From positions 1 to 32,616 of the forward strand of contig CAZFWC010000007.1 of the NCBI GenBank assembly GCA_964522515.1: DNA of 32,616 nt. The letters are read 5' to 3'. Position 1 is the stretch's first letter; every line of letters starts with the position of its first letter. Shown here piece after piece: positions 17,092-22,862 of the stretch. The position numbers were made by a program, and so were the translations under genes. The stretch comes from CAYNCE01 sp964522515. Lineage in GTDB: Bacteria > Patescibacteriota > Patescibacteriia > UBA2196. The notes beneath the pieces are model-generated. The model was not told the DNA's origin, ran no database searches, and saw nothing but the letters and a program-made list of their open reading frames with translations.

Positions 17092-17590
17092 CAGAATGAG
17101 AAGAGAAAAAAATACGCTTTTTAAATTCCTCTTCTTAATTCTGAAAGAACAGGAATCTTTTTATTTCAATTTTTAAATAAGCTGACTGTTTGGTCAACTT
17201 CAAGTAAGTTTTATCAAGCAGTCATCTTATTTAAGCATTCAGTTATCAGCGTTTATCAGTTTTAAATCAGTGTTGAATCCGTGTTTTAATTCTTAAACTT
17301 CTAGAGAAGAGAGATTAGCAAACTGGCCTTAAAATCTTTTTTATTTGCCAGTCACTGTTAAAATACTTCTCTGGAGATTTAAAAATTTAAATATTTTTCC
17401 CACCAATTTGGGGATTAGTTGTAATTATGAAAAAATTAAATTTGGTCTGACTAAATTTTTTCTTAGATTAATTACTTGCCAGTTTATTGCTTTGTCAAAT
17501 AAAACTGGTAGTTTCTTTCTAGAAACTTTGTGTGGCGTGATTTCTCTAAACACACCACCACCTAATCTCCAGTTTAGTGGGAGGAAATAA
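17092..17590 (+). ncRNA. Candidate structured non-coding RNA A (family not recognised)
   Basis: Downstream of a strong promoter the + strand carries successive stem-loops. H1 is 17092-17105/17129-17143 (14 bp, one bulge). H2 is 17173-17194/17213-17234 (about 21 of 22 positions paired) capped by AACTT/AAGTT. H4 is 17299-17309/17366-17376 with inner ACTGGC/GCCAGT. H5 is GAAAAAATT/AATTTTTTC (17429-17437/17454-17462). H6 is CCAGTTTATT with a one-base bulge against AATAAAACTGG (17479-17508). H7 is AGTTTCT-TTCT-AGAAACT (17510-17527). Between H2 and H4, a run of ATCAG-containing repeats lies at 17240-17290. The 3' end is uncertain and the region could hold more than one transcript. I looked for RNase P, tmRNA and SRP RNA signatures and found none. 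An 81-codon reading frame from TTG at 17345 has no protein-like features. Confidence 0.5.
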
Positions 17591-17644
17591 TTATCAAATA
17601 TTAGTTAACAAATAACAAACAACAATTAACAATAATTTATTTTT

Positions 17645-17683
17645 ACTTTTCATTTTCTAAATATTTTTTAGAGATTGAAAAGT
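17645..17683. repeat. Inverted repeat flanking the small gene, left copy
   Basis: ACTTTTCA and TGAAAAGT arms enclose TCTAAA/TTTTAGA arms. A diverged copy with the same core TCTAAATATTTTTTA lies at 18062-18098, so the 75-aa gene is bracketed by two related stem-loops. Confidence 0.6.
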
Positions 17684-17685
17684 GG

Positions 17686-17725
17686 AAAAATAAAAAACAA
17701 AAAACTGATTATTAAAAAATCAGTT
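17686..17725 (-). terminator. Rho-independent terminator of the 75-aa gene
   Basis: On the - strand a 9-bp stem AAACTGATT/AATCAGTTT (17725-17717 with 17709-17701) is followed by a U-rich tract (complement of 17686-17700). It lies about 45 nt after the stop of the 17771-17998 gene. Confidence 0.7.
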
Positions 17726-17770
17726 TAAAAAATATTTTTAGTTTATTAAAATTTAATTCTAAAATTAACT

Positions 17771-17998
17771 TTAAATTTCTCCAGCTTTTTTAGCGTTTAA
17801 AATTTCTTTGTGGATTTGGTTAATAGATTTTCCTTGCCACATTTTTTTAAAATCTTTAAAAGAATTTCCAGAAGAAGATTCTTGCAATCCAGATTTTAAA
17901 CTTTTTAAAAATTCTTTTGTGTAAAGCTTAGTATTTTTAAAATCTTTAATAATTTTATCAACTGTATTTTGTTTAAATTTTGTTTTAGCCACAGACAT
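17771..17998 (-). CDS. Small basic protein of unknown function (75 aa)
   Basis: I do not recognise this protein. From the ATG at 17998 it encodes 75 aa, rich in lysine and predicted helical, with a Ser/Gly-rich break (QESSSGNS) in the middle and a conserved-looking end MWQGKSINQIHKEILNAKKAGEI. Its size and charge suggest a nucleic-acid-binding or antitoxin-like protein, but no fold can be named. The reading frame stays open to 18049, but a promoter at 18022-18050 overlaps that extension, so the start at 17998 is chosen. It has its own promoter and terminator and is therefore a monocistronic unit between two candidate structured RNAs on the opposite strand. No toxin partner is adjacent. Confidence 0.7.
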   Translation of the reverse strand: MSVAKTKFKQNTVDKIIKDFKNTKLYTKEFLKSLKSGLQESSSGNSFKDFKKMWQGKSINQIHKEILNAKKAGEI

Positions 17999-18021
17999 AA
18001 AATTATTTTTTATTGTTTTTA

Positions 18022-18050
18022 TTATAATTCTATAAAAAATAAAAGTCAAA
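18022..18050 (-). promoter_or_regulatory. Promoter of the 75-aa gene
   Basis: On the - strand TTGACT (18050-18045), a 17-nt spacer and a perfect TATAAT (18027-18022) predict a start near 18015 and a leader of about 18 nt before the ATG at 17998. Confidence 0.75.
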
Positions 18051-18061
18051 TTTCATTTCCA

Positions 18062-18098
18062 TTTTCCAACTTCTAAATATTTTTTAAAGGTTGAAAAG
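18062..18098. repeat. Inverted repeat flanking the small gene, right copy
   Basis: TTTCCAAC and GTTGAAA arms enclose CTTCTAAA-type arms. It is a diverged copy of the stem-loop at 17645-17683. Confidence 0.55.
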
Positions 18099-18121
18099 CG
18101 GAAGAGAGAAATTAAAAAAAA

Positions 18122-18153
18122 TTGTGGTAAAAAATCGCAATTTATTGTATAAT
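18122..18153 (+). promoter_or_regulatory. Putative promoter of candidate RNA B
   Basis: A perfect TATAAT (18148-18153) lies 5 nt before GGTGTTAAG, where the first RNA hairpin begins. The -35 is weak (TTGTGG at 18122-18127, spacer 20 nt), so recognition may depend on the -10 element. Confidence 0.5.
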
Positions 18154-18158
18154 TTATT

Positions 18159-18357
18159 GGTGTTAAGATTTTAGCTCGTTGATTTCTTAACACCAAAAAG
18201 CTGTTGGTATTAAATTAAAAGATTAATCTTGATGTAAAATCAGGATAAAACAAAAATCTCTCTTCTCGTTCCGCAACACTGCGGAACACTTATCTTTTAA
18301 CTTAATTTTCTTAATCAAATTAAGAAGCCAACAGCTTTTTGGTTATTTTAGTTTTTT
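18159..18357 (+). ncRNA. Candidate structured non-coding RNA B (family not recognised)
   Basis: About 200 nt that fold into nested helices with near-perfect pairing. P1 is 18157-18167/18186-18196 (11 bp, perfect). P2 is CCAAAAAGCTGTTGG (18193-18207) with 18328-18342 (15 bp, perfect). P6 is 18211-18223/18292-18304 (12 of 13). P3 is ATCTTGAT/ATCAGGAT (18226-18246, one G-U). P4 is GTTCCGCA-ACAC-TGCGGAAC (18268-18287). P5 is CTTAATTT/AAATTAAG (18301-18324), which competes with the outer end of P6. P1 and P2 share 18193-18196. The whole forms a 5' hairpin followed by a long arm ending in a three-way junction. It does not look like 6S RNA (no large bubble on both strands), tmRNA, SRP or RNase P. 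A TTTTTT run at 18352 may end it; otherwise termination is at 18454-18493. Confidence 0.6.
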
Positions 18358-18360
18358 AGC

Positions 18361-18436
18361 TTGCCTGCCCCTAGTGATTTTTGGTAGTTGGGGTCCTGAG
18401 GAGTAGAGATTTTTAGGATTGGGCGACGAAGGATCT
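18361..18436. repeat. Dispersed repeat (GCCTGCC...CCTAGTGAT...GACGAAGGATC)
   Basis: A GC-richer patch with CTGCCCCTAGTGATTTTTGG resembles the core of the rplJ-rplL element (CTGCCCACCTAGTAATCTTTGG, 29672-29693). It ends GGGCGACGAAGGATC, matching CGACGAAGGATC at 24915-24926. Confidence 0.65.
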
Positions 18437-18450
18437 AATAAAATATAATT

Positions 18451-18493
18451 TATAAATTGTCTATATATTGTTATATAGACAATTTATTTTTTT
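18451..18493 (+). terminator. Strong stem-loop terminator upstream of the prmC end
   Basis: AAATTGTCTATATA (18454-18467) pairs perfectly with TATATAGACAATTT (18472-18485) over a TTGT loop, extendable to 16 bp. On the + strand a run of seven T follows at 18487-18493. It would stop transcription from RNA B before the convergent prmC gene. Confidence 0.75.
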
Positions 18494-18505
18494 AAAAATT
18501 TTATT

Positions 18506-19375
18506 TTACAATTTAATTATAATAACTCTATTTTTACCATCCAAATCTTTTTTAATTTTAATTTTATAATTTGGCAATTTTTTGTTTATTATTATTTTTA
18601 ATTTATTTTTTTGACTTGGGTCAATTTCAAGCAAAATGTATTTTGGTTTATTTTTTAATTTACTAATTTGTTTTAATAATTTATTAATAAAAAACAATCC
18701 ATCTTCACCAGCAAATAAAGCTTTTTGCGGTTCAAAAAATAAATCTTTATCAACTTGTTTTTTATATTTTTCTAAAAGATACGGCAAATTTGCAACTAAA
18801 ACAGAATAAGAATTATTAAATAATGAATCAGGAATATTTTTTAATAAATCACTTTTAATAAATTTTATTTTGTTATTTACTTTATGTGATTTTGCGTTTT
18901 TTTTTGCAATCAGCAAAGCTTTTTTAGAAATGTCAGTTGCAAAACCAGTGATTAGTGAATAGTGATTAGTGATCAGGTTTTTTAAAATAGAAATTAAAAC
19001 ACATCCAGAGCCAGTTCCAATTTCCAAAATTTGAATTTTCTTCCTGGTTTCTGATAACTGATCACAAATCACTGATAAACTTTCTTCAACTAAAATTTCT
19101 GTTTCTGGTCTCGGAATTAAAACAGTTTTGTCTACAAAAAAATTTAATTTATAAAATTCTTTGTTTCCAATAATATAAGCTACTGGTTCGTTTTTAACTC
19201 TGCGATTAATTATTTTTTTAAACTTATTTTCTTGCATTTTATTTAACTCAAATTCTGGATGAGAATAAATAAAACTTTTATTTTTTTTAATTACAAAACA
19301 CAACAAAACTTCAGCGTCAAGGTTTGGTATTTTTTTCTTTTGAATTGCCCAATTTAGAATTTGACGAATTTGCAT
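18506..19375 (-). CDS. prmC: Peptide chain release factor N5-glutamine methyltransferase
   Basis: This 289-aa enzyme methylates the glutamine of the GGQ motif of release factors. The N-terminal helical domain (about 1-80) ends in VAYIIGNKEFYKLNFFVDKTVLIPRPETEILVEE, a PrmC hallmark. The SAM site is ILEIGTGSGCVLISIL. The substrate motif reads NLPY (VANLPYLLEKY) where most PrmC have NPPY; the asparagine, proline and tyrosine are kept. Two stretches look repeat-encoded: residues about 100-111 (CDQLSETRKK region, 19043-19078) and about 133-143 (ITNHYSLITGF, 18946-18977). Both fall in surface loops of the Rossmann domain. Its target gene prfA lies next on the same strand, but the two are separated by a toxin-antitoxin-like pair. 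A -10 TATAAT ends 6 nt before the ATG, suggesting a leaderless mRNA. Confidence 0.93.
   Translation of the reverse strand: MQIRQILNWAIQKKKIPNLDAEVLLCFVIKKNKSFIYSHPEFELNKMQENKFKKIINRRVKNEPVAYIIGNKEFYKLNFFVDKTVLIPRPETEILVEESLSVICDQLSETRKKIQILEIGTGSGCVLISILKNLITNHYSLITGFATDISKKALLIAKKNAKSHKVNNKIKFIKSDLLKNIPDSLFNNSYSVLVANLPYLLEKYKKQVDKDLFFEPQKALFAGEDGLFFINKLLKQISKLKNKPKYILLEIDPSQKNKLKIIINKKLPNYKIKIKKDLDGKNRVIIIKL
18946..18977. repeat. AGTGATTAGTGA(AT) tandem repeat inside prmC
   Basis: Two copies of AGTGATTAGTGA separated by AT run from CAGTGATTAG to GATCAGG. On the coding strand this reads ITNHYSLITGF. A related ACTGATCACAAATCACTGAT stretch occurs in the same gene at 19056-19075. Confidence 0.75.
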
Positions 19376-19389
19376 TTTAATATTATAAT
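19361..19389 (+). promoter_or_regulatory. Leaderless promoter of the toxin-antitoxin-like pair, within prmC 5' end
   Basis: TTGACG (19361-19366), a 17-nt spacer and TATAAT (19384-19389) are followed by ATAATT and then the ATG at 19396. The -35 lies in the first codons of prmC on the other strand. A reverse TATAAT (19387-19382) serves prmC from the same 20-bp gap. Confidence 0.65.
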
Positions 19390-19395
19390 ATAATT

Positions 19396-19602
19396 ATGAA
19401 TACAATTACACTTCCACTAACTTTAGAACAACTTGCTTTTGCAATTAAACAACTTCCAACAGATGATGTAGACAGGTTAGATTTGTTATTAGATGATAAA
19501 TTAAAAAAAACAGTACTAAAAAGAAGTAAAACAGCTTATCAAGATTTTAAACAAGGAAACACTTTATCATTAAATCAAATAAAACAAGAATTTAATGTAT
19601 AA
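19396..19602 (+). CDS. Putative antitoxin of a RelE/ParE-type module
   Basis: This 68-aa acidic-to-neutral protein opens with a strand and helix (TITLPLTLEQLAFAIKQLPTDDVDRLDLLLDD) like the small addiction-module antitoxins paired with RelE-type toxins, and ends in a flexible KQGNTLSLNQIKQEFNV tail that could wrap the toxin. It overlaps the downstream toxin-like gene by 8 bp, the usual arrangement. No DNA-binding fold can be assigned with certainty. The assignment rests mainly on the partner and the overlap. Confidence 0.75.
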   Translation: MNTITLPLTLEQLAFAIKQLPTDDVDRLDLLLDDKLKKTVLKRSKTAYQDFKQGNTLSLNQIKQEFNV

Positions 19603-19882
19603 AATAGAATTTTTAAAACCTGTTAGAAAAGATTTAAAAAAGCTCTTGCCCCAAACGCGAGAGTTTATTATTAATAATTCATTATTAAAAATTCAAAATA
19701 ATCTTTACAATAATACAAAACTTCACGGTGAATTAAAAAATTATTATAAATATTCAACAAATTTTCAAGGAACAACTTACAGAATTATTTATGAAATTTA
19801 TGAAAATGAAAAAACGATTTTAATTATTGCAATTGGAGCCAGAGAAAGATTTTATGATAGATTATTAAGAAGGTTAAAATAA
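19595..19882 (+). CDS. Putative RelE/ParE-family toxin
   Basis: This 95-aa basic protein has the RelE/ParE superfamily layout: a first strand and helix YKIEFLKPVRKDLKKLLPQ, a helical middle, then the LHGELKNYYKYSTNFQGTTYRIIYEI segment with the typical L-G-L..Y-R..G-YRI-Y pattern, a hydrophobic ILIIAIGARE strand and a C-terminal RFYDRLLRRLK. These toxins are usually mRNA interferases or gyrase inhibitors; which cannot be told here. It stops 2 bp from the end of the convergent prfA, so the module fills almost exactly the space between prfA and prmC. Confidence 0.85.
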   Translation: MYKIEFLKPVRKDLKKLLPQTREFIINNSLLKIQNNLYNNTKLHGELKNYYKYSTNFQGTTYRIIYEIYENEKTILIIAIGARERFYDRLLRRLK

Positions 19883-19884
19883 AA

Positions 19885-20925
19885 TTATACAGTTTTTTTT
19901 AATTCCTCAATAATTTTTTGAATTTCACCATTTATTATTGAATTAATATTGTGCCAAGATTTTTTAATTCTGTGATCTGTAATTCTGTCTTGCGGAAAAT
20001 TATATGTTCGTATTTTTTCAGAACGGTCGCCAGTTCCAACTTGAGATTTACGATCTTTAGCTAATTCTTTTTGTTCTTGTTCTTGCTTTAAAACTAAAAG
20101 TCGCGAACGCAAAACCTTCATTGCTTTTTCTTTATTTTGCAACTGCGACCGCTCATCTTGGCACGAAACAATTGTGTTTGTTGGCAAATGAGTAATTCGA
20201 ACAGCAGAATAAGTTGTGTTTACACTTTGACCTCCGTGTCCGCCAGCGCAAAAAGTATCAATTTTTAAATCTTTTTGTTCAATTTTAAAATCAACTTCTT
20301 CAGCTTCTGGCAAAACCGCGACTGTAACAGCAGAAGTGTGAATTCGTCCTTGCTTTTCTGTTTCTGGAACTCGTTGAACACGATGTGTTCCAGATTCAAA
20401 TTTCATCCAACCAAAAACTTCATTTCCAATAATTTCAAAAATAATTTCTTTAAACCCGCCGATTCCAATTTGGTTGCTAGAAATAATTTTAGTTTTCCAA
20501 TTCATTTTTTCAGCAAATTTTAAATACATTCTAAATATTTGCGCGCAAAAAAGAGTGGATTCATCGCCACCAGTTCCAGCGCGAATTTCAACAATTGCGT
20601 TTTTTTTATCCAAAGGATTTTTAGGTTTTAAATCATTTTCAATCCTCTCTTGTAAATCGTAAATCGTAAATCGTAAATCTTTATTTTCCTCCTCAGCAAT
20701 TTTTACTAATTCTTTGTCTGAAGTATCTTTAATTATTTTATTATTTTCTTCTAATATTTTTTCTTTTTTTTCTAATTTATTAATTTTTTCAACAACATTT
20801 TTTAAATTATTAAATTCTTTTGACAATTCTGTGTATTTTTTTTGATCAGCTAAAATTTCAGAATTTGAAAAATTCTGCTCTAATTTTTTATATTTATCTT
20901 GTATTTTTTTAAATTTTTCTTGCAT
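19885..20925 (-). CDS. prfA: Peptide chain release factor 1
   Basis: This 346-aa RF1 ends translation at UAA and UAG. It has the N-terminal coiled-coil domain (about 1-100), the RAGTGGDES segment, the stop-codon tripeptide of the RF1 PxT type (PET, residues 187-189, in HRVQRVPETEKQGRIHTS) and the peptidyl-transferase GGQ at 231-233 (GGHGGQSVNTTYSAVR). Its length is slightly below that of E. coli RF1 (360). Residues about 83-92 (DLRFTIYDL) in the coiled-coil domain are encoded by four tandem copies of a heptamer (20652-20679); by eye the spacing between flanking conserved segments equals that of E. coli, so the repeat appears to replace rather than lengthen. It follows rpmE on the same strand after a terminator-like hairpin. 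Confidence 0.96.
   Translation of the reverse strand: MQEKFKKIQDKYKKLEQNFSNSEILADQKKYTELSKEFNNLKNVVEKINKLEKKEKILEENNKIIKDTSDKELVKIAEEENKDLRFTIYDLQERIENDLKPKNPLDKKNAIVEIRAGTGGDESTLFCAQIFRMYLKFAEKMNWKTKIISSNQIGIGGFKEIIFEIIGNEVFGWMKFESGTHRVQRVPETEKQGRIHTSAVTVAVLPEAEEVDFKIEQKDLKIDTFCAGGHGGQSVNTTYSAVRITHLPTNTIVSCQDERSQLQNKEKAMKVLRSRLLVLKQEQEQKELAKDRKSQVGTGDRSEKIRTYNFPQDRITDHRIKKSWHNINSIINGEIQKIIEELKKTV
20652..20679. repeat. Heptameric tandem repeat (GTAAATC)4 inside prfA
   Basis: Four perfect copies of GTAAATC (28 nt) occur in the coiled-coil coding part of prfA and are read on the - strand as DLRFTIYDL. The unit length matches the AAAAGTC array at 1461-1491. Confidence 0.9.
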
Positions 20926-20942
20926 AATTTTTAATCAAATTT

Positions 20943-20980
20943 AAAATCCTGCCACATTTAAATAATAGCAGGATTTTTTA
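20943..20980 (-). terminator. Stem-loop terminator between rpmE and prfA
   Basis: AAAATCCTGC (20943-20952) pairs with GCAGGATTTT (20968-20977). T-rich flanks on both sides make it usable in either direction; on the - strand it follows the rpmE stop by 14 nt. Confidence 0.75.
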
Positions 20981-20991
20981 TATAATAAAAG

Positions 20992-21378
20992 TTATTTTTT
21001 ATTTTTTTTAATGCGATTTTTTTTATCAGATTTATCAGGTAGTGTTAGAGTTTTATCAGTTTTTTTATCTTTCTTTACAACTTTTTTAGGTTTTAAAATT
21101 TCAACATCTTTGTTTTTTTTATTTTTTTGAATTTCGTGTTTAACTTTCTTTCCTTTTCGTTTAGCAGATTCTGTTTCTTTTTTTGCGACACGAGCTCTAA
21201 ATTTTTCAACTCGTCTTGCAGTGTCAACTAATTTTTGTGTTCCAGTATAAAAAGGGTGACACTTTGAACAAAGCTCAACTTTAATCTCAGCTTGAGTTGA
21301 ACCAACAGTAAAAGAGTTACCGCACGCGCAGGTAACTTTTGCGTTTGAATAATATTTTGGATGAGTATCTTTTTTCAT
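20992..21378 (-). CDS. rpmE: 50S ribosomal protein L31 with a lysine-rich C-terminal extension
   Basis: From the ATG at 21378 this is a 128-aa L31. The first 65 residues are standard: MKKDTHPKYY, the zinc-type Cys17, Cys19, Cys37 and Cys40 (TCACGNSF and LCSKCHPFYTG), then GTQKLVDTARRVEKF. The remaining 60 or so residues are a very Lys-rich, low-complexity tail, nearly doubling the usual length of about 70; it probably binds rRNA. An ATG two codons upstream (21384) is possible, but a promoter whose -10 (TAAAGT, 21390-21385) ends 6 nt before 21378 favours the downstream start on a leaderless mRNA. It stands before prfA as in many bacteria. Confidence 0.93.
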   Translation of the reverse strand: MKKDTHPKYYSNAKVTCACGNSFTVGSTQAEIKVELCSKCHPFYTGTQKLVDTARRVEKFRARVAKKETESAKRKGKKVKHEIQKNKKNKDVEILKPKKVVKKDKKTDKTLTLPDKSDKKNRIKKNKK

Positions 21379-21384
21379 AAACAT

Positions 21385-21413
21385 ACTTTAACACACTTTA
21401 AAATTCTTGACAA
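21385..21413 (-). promoter_or_regulatory. Leaderless promoter of rpmE
   Basis: On the - strand TTGTCA (21413-21408), a 17-nt spacer and TAAAGT (21390-21385) are followed by ATGTTT and the ATG at 21378. Its -35 overlaps the -35 of the rpsB promoter base for base. Confidence 0.65.
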
Positions 21414-21435
21414 GTTTTTAAAAAAACATTAAGAT
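21407..21435 (+). promoter_or_regulatory. Promoter of rpsB-tsf
   Basis: A perfect TTGACA (21407-21412), a 17-nt spacer and TAAGAT (21430-21435) precede a leader of about 100 nt. The leader contains a CGC-TTT-GCG mini-hairpin between two ATTAATAAAT copies (about 21450-21486), which could be a site of autoregulation by S2. Confidence 0.7.
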
Positions 21436-21540
21436 TTAATTATAAAATTTAATTAATAAATCACACGCTTTGCGATTAATAAATTTTCCTTTATAAATTA
21501 ATTTATTAAAATGACCAAAGCGGAGGCTAAAAGGAAATTT

Positions 21541-22239
21541 ATGAAAATCACTGAAAAAGACCTGCTTAAAGCAGGCGTCCATTTTGGACACAAACCATCA
21601 AGCTGGCACCCTAGAATGTCAGATTTTATTTTTACGCAAAAAAATAATATTCACATTATTGATTTAACTAAAACTAAAGAAAAATTAGAACAAGCTTTGG
21701 AATTTGTTAAAAAAATCACAACTGAAAACAAACAAATTTTATTTGTTGGAACAAAAATTCAAGCAAAAGAAATTATTGAAAAATACGCGCAAGAATGTGA
21801 AATGCCTTTTGTAAATCAAAAATGGTTAGGCGGAACTTTAACTAATTTTAAAGTAATTAATGGTTTAGTTCGCAAATTAGAAAAACTTGAAGCTCAAGCT
21901 AAACAAGAAGACTACGAACAGAAATACAAGAAAAAAGAAAGACACATTTTTGATGTTGAAATGCGTCGTTTAACAAAAATGATAAAAGGAATTCGTTTAA
22001 TGAAACAAATTCCAGGAGCGATTTTTATTGCTTCTGCAAGAGAACAAAAAACAGCGATTCGCGAAGCAAATAATAAAAATGTTCCAATTATTGCAATTTG
22101 CGACACTAACACTAATCCTTTAAAAGTTACTTACCCAATTCCTGCAAACGACGACGCTGTTAGATCAATTGAATTAATTACAAAATTAATTAGTGATGAA
22201 ATTAAAAAAAATAAAAATAAAATTAAAGAAGAAAAATAA
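21541..22239 (+). CDS. rpsB: 30S ribosomal protein S2
   Basis: This S2 of 232 aa begins MKITEKDLLKAGVHFGHKPSSWHPRM, the classic S2 opening, and carries VGTKIQAKEII, VNQKWLGGTLTNF and the C-terminal NVPIIAICDTNTNPLKVTYPIPANDDA. An in-frame ATG lies 10 codons upstream (21511), but 21541 fits the family and has a good Shine-Dalgarno (AAAGGA, 6 nt spacing), rare in this window. It is followed after 23 bp by tsf, the near-universal pairing. S2 is a primary component of the small subunit and often represses its own operon. Confidence 0.95.
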   Translation: MKITEKDLLKAGVHFGHKPSSWHPRMSDFIFTQKNNIHIIDLTKTKEKLEQALEFVKKITTENKQILFVGTKIQAKEIIEKYAQECEMPFVNQKWLGGTLTNFKVINGLVRKLEKLEAQAKQEDYEQKYKKKERHIFDVEMRRLTKMIKGIRLMKQIPGAIFIASAREQKTAIREANNKNVPIIAICDTNTNPLKVTYPIPANDDAVRSIELITKLISDEIKKNKNKIKEEK

Positions 22240-22262
22240 AATTAATTAATAATAAAAAATTT

Positions 22263-22853
22263 ATGTCAATTTCAAAAGAAGTTATCCAAAAATTAAGACA
22301 ACAAACTGGCGCTGGAATAATGGATATTAAAAAAGCGTTAGAACAAGCTAATGGTGACGAAATTAAAGCGCTTGAAATTTTACGAAAAATGGGACAAAAA
22401 TTAGCTGAAAAAAAACAAGCAACAAGAGAAACAAAAGACGGAGTAATTGGAAATTATATTCATTCAAATTTAAAAGTTGCGTCTTTAGTTGTTCTTAGTT
22501 GCGAAACAGATTTTGTTGCGAAAAATCAGGAATTTAAAAATCTTGCGCACGATTTAGCAATGCAAGTTGCAGGATTAAATCCAGAATATATTTCTGAAAA
22601 TGAAATTCCAGCTAAAGTTATTGAAAAAGAAAAAGAAATTTACAAAGCTCAGCCAGAACTTGTTGGAAAACCAGAAAATATTCAAGAAAAAATTATTCAA
22701 GGCAAATTAAATAAATTTTATTCTGAAAATTGTTTGCTAAATCAAAAATTTATTAAAGATGATAAAAAAAATATTTCAGATTTAATAAATGACGCTACGG
22801 CAAAACTAGGAGAGAAAATAGAAATTAAAAAAATTATAAGATTTAGTTTGTAA
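22263..22853 (+). CDS. tsf: Elongation factor Ts (short form)
   Basis: This 196-aa guanine-nucleotide exchange factor for EF-Tu has the N-terminal UBA-like domain (VIQKLRQQTGAGIMDIKKALEQANGD), the linker KMGQKLAEKKQATRETKDGVIGNYIH and the TDFVAKNQEF motif that contacts EF-Tu. It is much shorter than the E. coli protein (283 aa) and has one rather than two core subdomains, like the Thermus-type EF-Ts. It is co-directional with rpsB, 23 bp downstream. Repeats fill the space after its stop. Confidence 0.95.
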   Translation: MSISKEVIQKLRQQTGAGIMDIKKALEQANGDEIKALEILRKMGQKLAEKKQATRETKDGVIGNYIHSNLKVASLVVLSCETDFVAKNQEFKNLAHDLAMQVAGLNPEYISENEIPAKVIEKEKEIYKAQPELVGKPENIQEKIIQGKLNKFYSENCLLNQKFIKDDKKNISDLINDATAKLGEKIEIKKIIRFSL

Positions 22854-22862
22854 ATTGAATTT

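Noticed and set aside
17345..17590. Open frame of about 81 codons starting at TTG on the + strand
   Set aside because: It has no recognisable protein features or ribosome-binding site, starts at TTG, and overlaps a chain of stem-loops behind a strong promoter; non-coding RNA fits better.
18022..18049. Longer start of the 75-aa gene at 18049
   Set aside because: The extension coincides with the -35 and -10 of a near-consensus promoter reading into the shorter frame.
16827..18505. RNase P RNA, tmRNA, SRP RNA or 6S RNA in the gene-poor island
   Set aside because: I looked on both strands for the GAGGAAAGTCC and ACAGAA regions of RNase P, a CCA-ended tRNA-like domain with tag frame, the GGAAGCAGCC loop of SRP RNA and a long bubble-bearing 6S hairpin; none matched convincingly.
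1461..20679. CRISPR array
   Set aside because: The tandem repeats have 7-9 bp units without spacers and lie in coding regions; no cas gene is present.
21511..21540. Ten-residue N-terminal extension of S2
   Set aside because: The family begins at MKITEKDLLKAG, and the ATG at 21541 has a good AAAGGA ribosome-binding site; the upstream ATG has none.
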